Assembly: GCF_000711875.1 (NCBI RefSeq)
Contig: NZ_JONM01000003.1
Location: 62,001 to 126,000 of the forward strand
DNA from: Andreprevotia chitinilytica DSM 18519
GTDB lineage: Bacteria; Pseudomonadota; Gammaproteobacteria; Burkholderiales; Chitinibacteraceae
DNA length: 64,000 nucleotides
Reading direction: 5' to 3'
Shown here: one piece after another, positions 8,779 through 17,598 of the stretch
Layout of the letters: each line of letters starts with the position of its first letter
Numbering within the stretch: position 1 is the stretch's first letter
Notes under the pieces: generated by a model
Database searches by the model: none
What the model was told of the DNA's origin: nothing
The model's input: the letters and a program-made list of their open reading frames with translations, nothing else
Program-made: the position numbers and the translations under genes

Positions 8779-9785
8779 CGGGATTTGCTCAATAGATAGA
8801 GAAACAGCGGCGCGCCCAATAGCGGGGTCACTGCGCCAACGGGAATTTCGGTCGGGGCCAGCACCAGCCGGCCGAAGAGATCGGCCGCGATCGTCACGAC
8901 CGCACCCAGCAAGAGCGTCAGCGGCAAGCGTTGCGCCAATCCACCGGGGCGCAGCAGCCGCGCCAGATGCGGCGCGATCAGACCGACAAAGCCGAGCGGC
9001 CCGCAAATGCCGACTGCCGCCGCAGCGGCAATGCCGGCATAGGCCAGCGCTGCCAGTCGCCACAGTTCGACCCGCAAGCCAAGGCTACCGGCGCGGGCAT
9101 CGCCCAGTGCCATCACGCTCAGCGCCGGCAGCAACAGCGGCAACACCAACAGCAGCGCCACGCTCCACGGCCACAGCAGTGCCAGATGCGCCCAACTGCG
9201 GCCGTAGAGATTGCCGGCCAGCCACGTCAGCACCACCTCGACCCGGCTCGATCCCCAACCCGCGAGGATGCTCATCGCCAGTGCATACAAGGTCGCGCCG
9301 ACGGCAATGCCCATCAGGATCAGGCGCGATGGTGCCGTGCCGCGCTGCCAGCTCAGGCCGTAGACCAGCGCCAAGCCGCCAAGCCCGCCCAATTGCGCCA
9401 CTGCGGGCAGCCATTCGATACGGTAGGCGGCGAGCTGGCTGTTGTCGGTGGTGCCGGCGAAGGCATCGAACAGCAGGAACAGCATCACCGCCAAGGTCGC
9501 CCCGGACGAAATGCCGAGGATGCCGGGATCGGCCAGCAGGTTGCGCAACACGGCTTGCAGCACCAGTCCACTCAAGGCGAAATGCGCGCCGACCAACGCG
9601 GCGAGTAGCAGGCGGGGCAGGCGCAAATCCCAGAGAACGAGATGCGCGCCGGGATCGCTGCTGCTGTCGCGTAATGCTTGCCAGAGCGTGGTGGGGGAGT
9701 AGTCGGCTGCGCCGAGGAGGAGGCTGGCTAGGCCGAGTAGGAGGCCGATGGTGACAAGGGCCAATTCCAGATGATAGGAGCGCAT
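8772..9785 (-). CDS. FecCD-family permease, second copy
   Basis: A 337-residue inner-membrane permease with about ten predicted spans. Family landmarks are LRLPRLLLAALVGAHFALSG, LADPGILGISSGA and GFVGLIAPHLARL near the C-terminus (the ATPase-contact region). The ATG at 9785 is preceded by a G-rich ribosome binding site that is actually part of a family A repeat. It pairs with the other permease gene 386 bases upstream to form a heterodimeric channel; the gap between them is filled by a long inverted repeat. Confidence 0.93.
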   Translation of the reverse strand: MRSYHLELALVTIGLLLGLASLLLGAADYSPTTLWQALRDSSSDPGAHLVLWDLRLPRLLLAALVGAHFALSGLVLQAVLRNLLADPGILGISSGATLAVMLFLLFDAFAGTTDNSQLAAYRIEWLPAVAQLGGLGGLALVYGLSWQRGTAPSRLILMGIAVGATLYALAMSILAGWGSSRVEVVLTWLAGNLYGRSWAHLALLWPWSVALLLVLPLLLPALSVMALGDARAGSLGLRVELWRLAALAYAGIAAAAAVGICGPLGFVGLIAPHLARLLRPGGLAQRLPLTLLLGAVVTIAADLFGRLVLAPTEIPVGAVTPLLGAPLFLYLLSKSRC

Positions 9786-9791
9786 CACCGT

Positions 9792-10088
9792 CCCCCCCTT
9801 CCTATGCCTGAGCGAATCAGAAGATTCGTACGGCAAAGGGGGGCTAGGGGGGATTTCGACATCGGTTCAATATCCGCCGTTGTTCTTAAGTCTCCCCTTC
9901 GTGTCTGTTCACAAGCTTGTGTGCTCGTTTGTTCTAAGCCCTTTGAGTTTTCATTTCTCCCTGTGCTTAGCCATGAGTTGAGCGAGGGGGAGGTCAACGT
10001 CTGCTGAGATTGAAACGCAGCAGAAATCCCCCCTAGCCCCCCTTTGCCGTACGAATCTTCTGATTCGCTCAGGCATAGGAAGGGGGGG
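9792..10088. repeat. Family A repeat with perfect 66-bp inverted arms inside the permease operon
   Basis: Bases 9792-9857 are the exact reverse complement of 10023-10088, separated by 165 bases. Each arm carries the CCCCCC...GGGGGGCTAGGGGGGATTTC family A sequence, split by a small hairpin module GCCTGAGCGAATC-AGAA-GATTCGTACGGC. In RNA the arms would form a 66-bp duplex between two permease cistrons. The 165-base interior contains no gene that I can support. Confidence 0.9.
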
Positions 10089-10170
10089 ATGGTCGCGTGG
10101 TGTGCAGCTGGCATCTTTCTTGGTCTCAATCCTGAAGCGTTTGCATGAATAACTTCAAATACTTCAACCC

Positions 10171-11166
10171 TCATCCCACCTCCCCCCGCACCCGCCGCGC
10201 CAGCGCAATAAAAAACGGCGCAGCAAACAACGCCGTCAAAAAACCCAGCGGCAACTCTCTCGGCGCGGCCAGCGTTCGCGCCAGCAAATCCGCCCCACAG
10301 ACCAGCGCTGCACCAAGCAAGGCAGCGGCAGGCAGTAAACGTACATGAGCAGACCCCACCAGCAAGCGCGCCAGATGCGGCACCGCCAGCCCGACGAAAC
10401 CGACCGGCCCCGCCACCGCCACCACGCCAGCCGCCAACGCGACGGCAGCAAGGCCATGCCAGAGGCGCCAGCGGCCCAGTTGCACGCCAAGCGATTCGGC
10501 GGTGTCGTCGCCCAATTGCATGATGTCCAGCACGCGACAGGTGGCGAGCGTGGCGGCGATGCCGGCCAGCGCCCACGGCCAGATCACGGAGAATTGCGGC
10601 CAGCCGCGCCCGGCCAGCCCGCCCGACAGCCAGTAGAACAGGGGGCCGGCTTGCGGGCCGGCACGCATCAACAAGGCGGTGATGACGGCGCTGGCGAGCG
10701 CGGCGACGGTCATGCCGGCGAGCGCCAGCCGCGTGGGCGAGAGCCGATCCCGCCACGCCAAGGCCAGCGACAAGGCAGCGCTGGCAAACCCGCCGGCCAG
10801 CGCACACCACGGATACCAAGTCGTCGGCAGCTCCGGGAACAGGAGCGTGGCGGTTACGACCGCCAACGCTGCGCCGGAGACGACCCCGGTTAGCGTCGGG
10901 TCGGCGAGCGGATTGCGTGTCAGCGCCTGCATGCTGCAACCCGCTACCGCCAAGGCTGCGCCGACCAGTGCGCCGACCAGAAAGCGCGGCAGACGCAATT
11001 CGCGCACGACCAAGGCCAGCGGTTCCTGGCTGCTACCGGTGAGCGCATCGGCAATCTGCGGCCAACCGGCCTGCAACATGCCGTGCTTGAGGCCCAAGCC
11101 ACCGACGACGAGCAACGTTACGAGCGCAACGCTGCAAGTCAGCGCAAAACGCAGCCAGGCGCTCAT
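10171..11166 (-). CDS. FecCD-family permease, first copy
   Basis: A 331-residue permease with the same landmarks as its partner: LRLPRFLVGALVGAALAVAG, NPLADPTLTGVVSGA and GFVGLAVPHLARLLVG. The start at 11166 (MSAWLRFALT) overlaps the MATE gene stop in an ATGA arrangement, so it is coupled to the exporter gene. Export and import functions are thus read from one transcript. About ten membrane segments are predicted. Confidence 0.93.
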   Translation of the reverse strand: MSAWLRFALTCSVALVTLLVVGGLGLKHGMLQAGWPQIADALTGSSQEPLALVVRELRLPRFLVGALVGAALAVAGCSMQALTRNPLADPTLTGVVSGAALAVVTATLLFPELPTTWYPWCALAGGFASAALSLALAWRDRLSPTRLALAGMTVAALASAVITALLMRAGPQAGPLFYWLSGGLAGRGWPQFSVIWPWALAGIAATLATCRVLDIMQLGDDTAESLGVQLGRWRLWHGLAAVALAAGVVAVAGPVGFVGLAVPHLARLLVGSAHVRLLPAAALLGAALVCGADLLARTLAAPRELPLGFLTALFAAPFFIALARRVRGEVG

Positions 11167-12614
11167 GCCGCCAGCTCCAGTCGTCGCAGCTGCTGCGAGA
11201 ACCCACGTAGCAACAAAGCAGCGGTACTCGCCAAGCCAATCAGCAAGCCCAGCCAGATGCCGTTCAGCCCGTAGCCCAGCAGCACGCCGAAGCCATACGC
11301 GCACGGCAGGCCGATCAGCCAGTAGCCGATCAGCGATAGGCCGAACGGCCGCTTGGTATCGCCCAGTCCGCGTAGCAGACCGACGCCGATGTTCTGGCTG
11401 CAATCGAAGAACTGCAGCAGCGCGGCAATCGCCAGCAGGCTGGTCGCCAGCCGCACCGCTTCGGCGTTGGTAGCGGCGCGGGCATCGAGGAAGGGGGCGA
11501 TCACCCAGCCCGGCGCTACCAGATACAGCAAGGCCACCACCGCCATCGCCGCCAGCCCGAGTGCCAACCCGCTATGACCCAGCCGGCGTGCTTCGGCGTA
11601 ATCGCCTTGCGCCGTGGCCTGGCTGATGCTGATCGACGATGCATGCGACAGCCCGACCGAGATCATGAACACGATGTAGATCACCTGATTGGCGATGGCC
11701 TGCGCTGCCAGCGCATTCGCGCCCAGCGTGCCGATGATCAGCGTCAGCACGGTGAAGAAGGCCGCTTCCGAACCATAGGTGGCGGCAATCGGCAGGCCGA
11801 GTTTCCAGGTACGGACCAAGGCAACGCTGCTGCTGCGCCATGCGGCTAATGACAGATGCTCGCGCAAGATCGGATCGCGCCGCACCACCACCAGAAAGCA
11901 CAGGAAGGAGGCCAGATACACCACGCTGGACGACAGCGCGATGCCGGTCAGCCCCAGTGCCGGCAGGCCGAAATGGCCGAACATCAGCGCGTAGTTGCCA
12001 AGCAGATTCAGCCCGACCGACAGGATGGTGATCGCCAGCAGCGGACCGGGTCGCTTCAAGCCGACGGTGTAGTTGCGCAGGCTCTGGAACCACAGGCACG
12101 GCAACATGCCGGGTGCGGCGGCTTGCAGATAACCGGCCGCCAAGGTGACGACGCTTTCGTCTTGCCCGGCATAGCGCAACAAACCGCCACCGGCCGCCAT
12201 CAACAGCGCGAACGCCAATCCGATCAGCGTGGCGCTGGCGAAACTGGCGCGCACGAGGTCGCGGATTTCGGTCGGGTTGCCCGATCCATTCGCCTTGGCT
12301 TGTAATGCGCCATTTGTTTGGCGTGAACCATTCGGATTCGTTTGTAACGCGCCATTGGCGCTCGCCACCAGATTCCCGGTCGCCGTCACCACTCCGACCC
12401 CCATCGTGCGCAGCTGGTTGAACAAGATGGCGGCGAGCCCGCCGGCCGCCACCTCCTTGGCGCCCAGCAAGCCCATCATCACGATGTTGGTGGTGCTCAC
12501 CGCCACCTGGGCGAGCTGGGTCAGGATCAGCGGCCCGGCCAGCGCCGCAACGGCCCGCGCTGACCGCCAACTGAAGGCAAGGGGGAAGGCGGTGGGGAGA
12601 GACATCCCCTTCAT
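11163..12614 (-). CDS. MATE-family efflux protein, candidate metallophore exporter
   Basis: A 483-residue protein with twelve predicted spans and MATE landmarks: LAGPLILTQLAQVAVSTTNI in the first half and the AQAIANQVIYIVFMISVGL repeat. Substrates would be extruded against a Na+ or H+ gradient. It overlaps SbnA-like and permease genes on either side by four bases each, so it is embedded in the locus. That argues for exporting the locus product rather than general drug efflux. Residues 86-115 between spans 2 and 3 are an odd Asn/Gly-rich insertion containing an imperfect internal duplication (NGALQTNPNGS / NGALQAKANGS). Confidence 0.9.
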   Translation of the reverse strand: MKGMSLPTAFPLAFSWRSARAVAALAGPLILTQLAQVAVSTTNIVMMGLLGAKEVAAGGLAAILFNQLRTMGVGVVTATGNLVASANGALQTNPNGSRQTNGALQAKANGSGNPTEIRDLVRASFASATLIGLAFALLMAAGGGLLRYAGQDESVVTLAAGYLQAAAPGMLPCLWFQSLRNYTVGLKRPGPLLAITILSVGLNLLGNYALMFGHFGLPALGLTGIALSSSVVYLASFLCFLVVVRRDPILREHLSLAAWRSSSVALVRTWKLGLPIAATYGSEAAFFTVLTLIIGTLGANALAAQAIANQVIYIVFMISVGLSHASSISISQATAQGDYAEARRLGHSGLALGLAAMAVVALLYLVAPGWVIAPFLDARAATNAEAVRLATSLLAIAALLQFFDCSQNIGVGLLRGLGDTKRPFGLSLIGYWLIGLPCAYGFGVLLGYGLNGIWLGLLIGLASTAALLLRGFSQQLRRLELAA

Positions 12615-13681
12615 GCCGCCTCCACCTGGGTTGCTGCCGTCGATTCAAAGCGCGCAAAGATCGGGGCCAGCTCGGTCGCCACCGAGTCATCGATCAGATT
12701 GCGGGCGGCCATCCAGTCGTCGTTGAACACGGTGTCGAGATACTTCTCGCCACCGTCGCACACCAGCACCACCATCGTGCCGCCCGGCGGCAGGCGGTCG
12801 ATCAGCGACAGCGCGTGATAGATCACGCCACCGGCCGAGCCGCCGACCAGCAGCGCTTTCTTGCGGCCGAGATAGCGGGCGGTGTTGAAGGCGGCGGCGT
12901 CCGAGACTTTCACGCCTTCGTCCAGCAGCGAGTAATCCACCAACGCGCCAATCTCCGCGCCGGCTGGCGTGCCGGTGCCGGATTGATAGTAGTCCGCGCC
13001 TTCGCCGCCAAAGGCGATCGAGCCGACCGGTTCGACGCCGATCACCGTCATGGTGGGCAACCACGGTTTCAGTTCGCGGGCGGTGCCAAACAGCGATCCG
13101 CCCGTGCCGACCGCACCGACCAACAGATCGATGTGGCCATCGAGCGCGGCCAGCAATTCATGCGCGACGCGGGTATAGCCGCGACCGTTGGCCGGGTTGT
13201 TGTGCTGCTCGGTCCAGATCGCGTCCGGGTCGGCGTCGGCGATACGTTCCGCCAATGCTTCGCGATCTGCCGTGGCGAGCGCATCGCCATCGCTCACGTA
13301 GATCAGCTCCGCGCCGTAGGCCCGCATGGTGCGCAGCTTGTCCGCCGCCGCGTGGTGATCGACCACGGCGGTAAAGCGGTAGCCACGCTCGGCCGCCAGC
13401 AGCGCGAGGCCCATGCCGGTGTTGCCGGAAGTCGATTCGACCACCCGGCCACCGGGGCGCAAGGAGCCGTCCTGCTCGGCTTCATCCAGCATCTGCTGCG
13501 CCATGCGGATCTTGGCACTGCCGGTGGGGTTGGATTGCTCCAGCTTAAGCACGATGCGCCGGCCGTCTGCGGTGCGCAGCAGCTCGAATAGGGGGGTGTG
13601 GCCGATCAGGTCGGAGACACGGTTGACGATGGCTGGGCGTGCGGCGAGCACGGGCCGCGGGTTTTTCAGGGATGCGTTCAT
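12611..13681 (-). CDS. sbnA: SbnA-like PLP enzyme, 2,3-diaminopropionate precursor synthesis
   Basis: A 356-residue fold-type II PLP enzyme of the cysteine synthase family. The PLP lysine is Lys 57 in SNPTGSAKIRMA, and the phosphate loop includes VGTGGS. The VESTSGNTGMGLA substrate loop and C-terminal GGEKYLDTVFNDDWM resemble staphyloferrin B SbnA more than CysK. SbnA joins O-phosphoserine to glutamate, giving N-(1-amino-1-carboxy-2-ethyl)-glutamate. The neighbouring SbnB-like gene supports this over cysteine synthesis. The start has an AAAGGAA ribosome binding site. The assignment to SbnA rather than another OASS-like branch is fairly good but rests on context and a few motifs. Confidence 0.8.
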   Translation of the reverse strand: MNASLKNPRPVLAARPAIVNRVSDLIGHTPLFELLRTADGRRIVLKLEQSNPTGSAKIRMAQQMLDEAEQDGSLRPGGRVVESTSGNTGMGLALLAAERGYRFTAVVDHHAAADKLRTMRAYGAELIYVSDGDALATADREALAERIADADPDAIWTEQHNNPANGRGYTRVAHELLAALDGHIDLLVGAVGTGGSLFGTARELKPWLPTMTVIGVEPVGSIAFGGEGADYYQSGTGTPAGAEIGALVDYSLLDEGVKVSDAAAFNTARYLGRKKALLVGGSAGGVIYHALSLIDRLPPGGTMVVLVCDGGEKYLDTVFNDDWMAARNLIDDSVATELAPIFARFESTAATQVEAA

Positions 13682-13713
13682 GGGGTGTATTCCTTTGGGC
13701 TTGTTCGGTGTTT

Positions 13714-13852
13714 ATCCCCTCTCACTCGCGTGCAAGGCTTTAGCCTTGCTCAGCTATTAGTGGGAGAGGGTTAGGGAGAGGGTGGTGAGAAGGACGTTGC
13801 TCACGGAATGACCCTCACCCCCGGCCCCTCTCCCACAAGTGGGCGAGGGGAG
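13714..13852. repeat. Family B repeat with nested GCAAGGC hairpin
   Basis: Two arms of CCCTCTCCC-type sequence face each other around about 30 bases (CCCCTCTC...GGGAGAGGG, then ACCCTCACCCCCGGCCCCTC...GAGGGG). The left arm is interrupted by the hairpin GCAAGGCTTTAGCCTTGC. It lies between the decarboxylase and SbnA-like genes in the metallophore operon. Confidence 0.85.
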
Positions 13853-13871
13853 AAAAGCTTGCTCATCAGCC

Positions 13872-15266
13872 CTAACCCGGCCGATCCACCTGCCACCTCG
13901 GCCCCGCACCCTCCGTGCGGATCACCAGCTTGGTTGGCAGCGGCAGTTCATGGAACGGCGATTCGTTGGAATCCATCTGGTAGCCGGCGGTGTTCGGATA
14001 CACCAGCAAATCACCGGGAGCGGGGCGTTGCGGGAAGGCGATCTTGCGCCAGCTGAGCATGTCGCTATCCAGGCAGCTCGCGCCGCCAATGCAAGCGCGG
14101 AAGGGGGCGGCTGGGGTGGTGTGGCGCGGCAGCAGCAGGGGATCGGGCAGGAATTCGCTGTCGAACCACTGCTCGGACAAGCTCAGGCTGGTGCCATCGA
14201 CAGTGACGATGCCGTAGTCATCGCGCTCCCCGGTGCGATCCTTGACGCCCAACACGCTGAATACGCTGCAACCGGCCTGATCGAGCAGCGCCCGGCCCGG
14301 TTCCAGGATCAATCCCAGCTCATGCCGGTTCAGCAGCGTTGCCAGCGATGCGGCGGCGCCGACCGGAATGGCTGCCAGCAATTGCGTCAGCATGGCCGCG
14401 CCGGGGGCGGCGCTGTGGTAGGGGTAGAAACCGCCGAAGCGTTTGCCGGCGTGGTAGTCATCCGGCCCGTGGCTGGTGATGAAATCGCGCCAGCTGCTGG
14501 CATCGGCATACGAAACGGAAAACCCGCCGCCGATATCGAGCCAGTGCACCGGCAGACCGAGCGAGCGAGCGGTGAGCGCGTGGCTGATCAGCCGGCCGGC
14601 TTCGTTGCAGCGGGCTTGCGGGTCGTAACCGGAGAGATGGAACGACAAACCCTCCAGCCGCAGCCATTCTTCCTGATTGCGGCAGTAGTCGAACAGCTGC
14701 GGCAGCGCGGTTTCTTCCACGCCAAAACGGCTCTTGGGTTGGCTATTCGGTCGCAGGCGCAGCAGGATGCGGGCGGGTTTACCGAGCGTGCGGCTCAAGT
14801 TGGCGAGGCGCTCCAGTTCGTCCGCCGCATCGATGGCGATCAGGCTGCCGTGGTGCAGCGCCAGCCGGAGCAGCGCATCGCCCTTGGCCGGGCCGGAGAC
14901 GCCGATGTGCGCACCGGGAATGCCCGCTCCGACGGCCTCGCGCAATTCGCCAGCGCTGGCGACATCGATGCCGATGCCCAAGTCCGCTGCAGCAGCGGCA
15001 AAGCAACGTGCCTTGTTGGCCTTCTTGGCGAACAGGATCTGGCCATTGACGCCGGCTGCGCTCAACGCGGACTGGAAGGCGCGCACGTTGTCGGCAAACC
15101 GGGTCGGGAAGACCAGATGCAGTGGCCCGGCAAAGCCTTCGACCAGTTCGCGCAGCAGTGGCTGCTTGATGAAACCGAGCAAATCGGGGTGCCAATAAGC
15201 GGGCAGGGACAGCGTGGTTTTGTCGCGAACCGGCGCGGCGTTATCCATCACGGCGGCGCTTACCAT
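13872..15266 (-). CDS. PLP-dependent decarboxylase, fold type III (SbnH/DapDC-like)
   Basis: A 464-residue alanine-racemase-fold decarboxylase. The PLP lysine sits in LFAKKANKARCF (about Lys 82), the glycine-rich phosphate loop is LDIGGGFSVSY, and GLILEPGRALLDQAG plus the CIGGASCLDSDML active-site Cys/Asp loop complete the site. SbnH of staphyloferrin B decarboxylates citryl-diaminopropionate, and this protein may act on a diaminopropionate conjugate in the same way. A lysine, ornithine or diaminopimelate substrate cannot be excluded. The start at ATG 15266 has GGAGG at good spacing and overlaps the upstream stop by 7 bases, so it is translationally coupled. Confidence 0.85.
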   Translation of the reverse strand: MVSAAVMDNAAPVRDKTTLSLPAYWHPDLLGFIKQPLLRELVEGFAGPLHLVFPTRFADNVRAFQSALSAAGVNGQILFAKKANKARCFAAAAADLGIGIDVASAGELREAVGAGIPGAHIGVSGPAKGDALLRLALHHGSLIAIDAADELERLANLSRTLGKPARILLRLRPNSQPKSRFGVEETALPQLFDYCRNQEEWLRLEGLSFHLSGYDPQARCNEAGRLISHALTARSLGLPVHWLDIGGGFSVSYADASSWRDFITSHGPDDYHAGKRFGGFYPYHSAAPGAAMLTQLLAAIPVGAAASLATLLNRHELGLILEPGRALLDQAGCSVFSVLGVKDRTGERDDYGIVTVDGTSLSLSEQWFDSEFLPDPLLLPRHTTPAAPFRACIGGASCLDSDMLSWRKIAFPQRPAPGDLLVYPNTAGYQMDSNESPFHELPLPTKLVIRTEGAGPRWQVDRPG

Positions 15267-16243
15267 AGCGTGACCTCCCGTCCCAAGCCTTGCGCCCGCG
15301 CCCGTTCGGCCAGCAGTCGGCCCAGTGCCAGATCGGTGATGACCATGCCGCTGTTGTAGGCGAACACGCGTTCTTCGGGATTGCGGCGGGCTGGTTTGCG
15401 GCCGAGCAGGATGTCCGGCAATTCGGCATCGACCGGCGGCAGCTGGCCGTTGGCATCGACCAGATCGACGCCGGTGGTGCGCATCTGCTCTTCATTGGTG
15501 GCAATGCGGTAATCGGCTTTGTGCAGCAAGCCGGCATCCAGCCCGTAGCCAACCAGAATGGTGGTCGAGCCCGGAGCGGTATCGCCGATCTGCACCGAAT
15601 CCTTGCAGCCGGGGCCGGCCACGCCGAGGATCAGATCGGCTTCGCGGGCGGCAGCGTGCACGTCGCGAGAGAGTTCGATGCTGCGGCCGGGGCAGTGGGT
15701 TTGCAGCATTTCGCGCACGGCGGCGATGCCATCCGGGTGATGGCCGTGCACGATCAACCGTTCCAGTTTGGGCAGGGCGGCGAGCAGGAAAGGCAATGCG
15801 TAGCGACCCTGCGTGCCGGTGCCGACGATGAGGGCGGTGCGGGCATGCGGCGCGGTGGCGCGGGCCAGCAGCGCGGATACGGCCGGAGTGCGCAATGCGC
15901 CGACCAGGCTGCAATCCATCAGTGCCAGCGGCAGGCCGGTCTGGTCGTCGTACAGCGTGAGCGTGGTGTAGTAGTGCTGGTTAGCGCGGTCGTGCGCGGG
16001 GTCATATTTGTACGAAGTCTTGAAGCCGACCGTGCCGTTGCCGCCATCGCGGCCGAGCATGGCATAGGCGACGGAATGACCGTCGGCGGCCTTGCTCATC
16101 AGCTTGCCGGGGTTGTCCGAACGACCTTCGCCGAGCGCCTTGTAGGCGGATTCGATCACGCCGATCACTTCGGCCGGGCTCCAGCTCGCTTGCGCCAATG
16201 CGGCGCGGTCGAGCACCAGCAGATTCTTGGGGGTGGTGGTCAT
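15260..16243 (-). CDS. sbnB: SbnB-like ornithine cyclodeaminase-family dehydrogenase
   Basis: A 327-residue NAD-dependent enzyme of the ornithine cyclodeaminase/mu-crystallin family. It has an IVGTGTQGRYALPFL Rossmann motif and the LMDCSLVGALRTPAVSALLA substrate region. In staphyloferrin B synthesis SbnB oxidatively hydrolyses the SbnA product to 2,3-diaminopropionate and 2-oxoglutarate. The adjacent SbnA-like gene makes that the best reading, and the released 2-oxoglutarate is the cosubstrate of the neighbouring oxygenase. I start at MTTTPKN (16243), 11 bases after the oxygenase stop. The alternatives are ornithine or alanine dehydrogenase relatives. Confidence 0.85.
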   Translation of the reverse strand: MTTTPKNLLVLDRAALAQASWSPAEVIGVIESAYKALGEGRSDNPGKLMSKAADGHSVAYAMLGRDGGNGTVGFKTSYKYDPAHDRANQHYYTTLTLYDDQTGLPLALMDCSLVGALRTPAVSALLARATAPHARTALIVGTGTQGRYALPFLLAALPKLERLIVHGHHPDGIAAVREMLQTHCPGRSIELSRDVHAAAREADLILGVAGPGCKDSVQIGDTAPGSTTILVGYGLDAGLLHKADYRIATNEEQMRTTGVDLVDANGQLPPVDAELPDILLGRKPARRNPEERVFAYNSGMVITDLALGRLLAERARAQGLGREVTLW

Positions 16244-16254
16244 GGTGGAGGGCC

Positions 16255-17325
16255 TCAGAGGATTTCGCGGTGGCGTGGGCCTTGCCGGAACGGCAGGGTG
16301 TCGCGCAGGTTGGCGTGGACGTTGACGCGGCGCAGCCAGCGTTGGCGCGGGCCGTAATTGGGCTGGTAGATGGCACGGCCGTGCACGGTGCGTTTGTTGT
16401 CCACCCAGATCAGATCGCCCGGTTGCATGACGACGCTGCTGCGCTGCTGATAGAAGGCATCGATCAGCCACGCCAGCGCATCGGCGGCTTCGGTATCGCC
16501 AGCGCGGGCACGCATATAAGCCTCGTCGACCTGAATGAACGGCCGGTTGCGAGCCCCGGTCAGCACCGGCACCGGTTGCGGGTCGAGGTGCATCTGGCGG
16601 ATGCGGGCGAACGCGCCGTCATCTAGCCGCCAATGCGAGCTGACGTTTTGCTCCGGCAGGTGCGAGGTATCCGGCAGGATCTGGAAGCGCGGGGCGGAGA
16701 GCACTTGCCATTGCGCATCGGGGATATCGATATCGTCGATGCAGCACAGCAGCGTCTCGGCCGCTTCCTCGTTGCGGTAACACATGATGGAGAGGAAATC
16801 GCAGCGGTACTGGTGGAAGGCTTCTTCGTTGTGCCACACCAGCGTCACCTTGCTGCTGCCACCCAGTTGTTCGCCGGCATCTTTCTTGACCGGCACGATA
16901 TGGCGCAGAAAGCGGCCGTTTTCCTGCGTGCGCCAGCCGAACAGATCGCCCAGCAAGGCGGTGAGCAGGCATTGGCGAATCTCTTCCAGCAACGACGGCG
17001 GGTTGACCCAGGCGGCATCCCAATGCGCCGGGCTGGGGCCGATGTTGGTGTCGTCGACCGGGATACCGCGCAAGCGCACTACGCCGCACGGCAGTTCCAG
17101 TTGTTTGAAACGGTAAGCCAGCTCGCGCAGGCTGTACGGCAGATCGTGCGCGGCCAGGGCGCACGCTGCGGCGAATTCGGGTGTTTCCACGCTATCGAAA
17201 CGGGCGCGCAACAGCGCCGCGGTGGTATCCAGCCCGTCGATCTCGTGCGCGGTCAGGTGGTGGTCGTACAGCGTGCGCTGCTTGACCAGACCTGCCGCAG
17301 CGGGGTGCTCGGCGATCAGTTCCAT
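16255..17325 (-). CDS. Fe(II)/2-oxoglutarate oxygenase, clavaminate synthase/VioC-like
   Basis: A 356-residue non-haem iron oxygenase. The metal triad appears as His 165 and Glu 167 in WHNEEAFHQYRCDF plus His 315 in VHGRAIY. A following Arg (RQRWLRR) can bind 2-oxoglutarate. The HxE instead of HxD variant and the EAFHxYR context are those of VioC/AsnO-type amino-acid beta-hydroxylases. It probably hydroxylates or desaturates an amino-acid unit of the locus product. The start at 17325 (MELIAEHPAA) has a GAGGGA ribosome binding site. It is the first biosynthetic gene after the receptor. Confidence 0.85.
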   Translation of the reverse strand: MELIAEHPAAAGLVKQRTLYDHHLTAHEIDGLDTTAALLRARFDSVETPEFAAACALAAHDLPYSLRELAYRFKQLELPCGVVRLRGIPVDDTNIGPSPAHWDAAWVNPPSLLEEIRQCLLTALLGDLFGWRTQENGRFLRHIVPVKKDAGEQLGGSSKVTLVWHNEEAFHQYRCDFLSIMCYRNEEAAETLLCCIDDIDIPDAQWQVLSAPRFQILPDTSHLPEQNVSSHWRLDDGAFARIRQMHLDPQPVPVLTGARNRPFIQVDEAYMRARAGDTEAADALAWLIDAFYQQRSSVVMQPGDLIWVDNKRTVHGRAIYQPNYGPRQRWLRRVNVHANLRDTLPFRQGPRHREIL

Positions 17326-17441
17326 GACGAATCCCTCTTCAGTCAGCGGCCGGGATGGCCGCACGGCAAACAGGGGGGCGGGACGTGGCGTGGGGGCATG
17401 GGTGGGTTAGGGCTGCTTCAAATGTGACTTAAGGGTTTTAG

Positions 17442-17580
17442 TCCCCTCTCCCACTTGTGGGAGAGGGTTAGGGTGAGGGTGCTTATAAGGACTCTGCACT
17501 TGGCATGCACCCTCACCCCCAGCCCCTCTCCCACTAATAGCTGGGCAAGGCTGAAGCCTTGCACGCGAGGGCGAGGGGAG
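17442..17580. repeat. Family B repeat, mirror image of the copy at 13714-13852
   Basis: GTCCCCTCTCCCACTTGTGG and a GGGTGAGGGT arm face CACCCTCACCCCCAGCCCCT. Here the nested GCAAGGCTGAAGCCTTGC hairpin interrupts the right arm, so the element is inverted relative to the 13.7 kb copy. It separates the receptor gene from the biosynthetic genes and could terminate or process the transcript. Confidence 0.85.
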
Positions 17581-17598
17581 CGCAGTAGTGGTCGGGGC

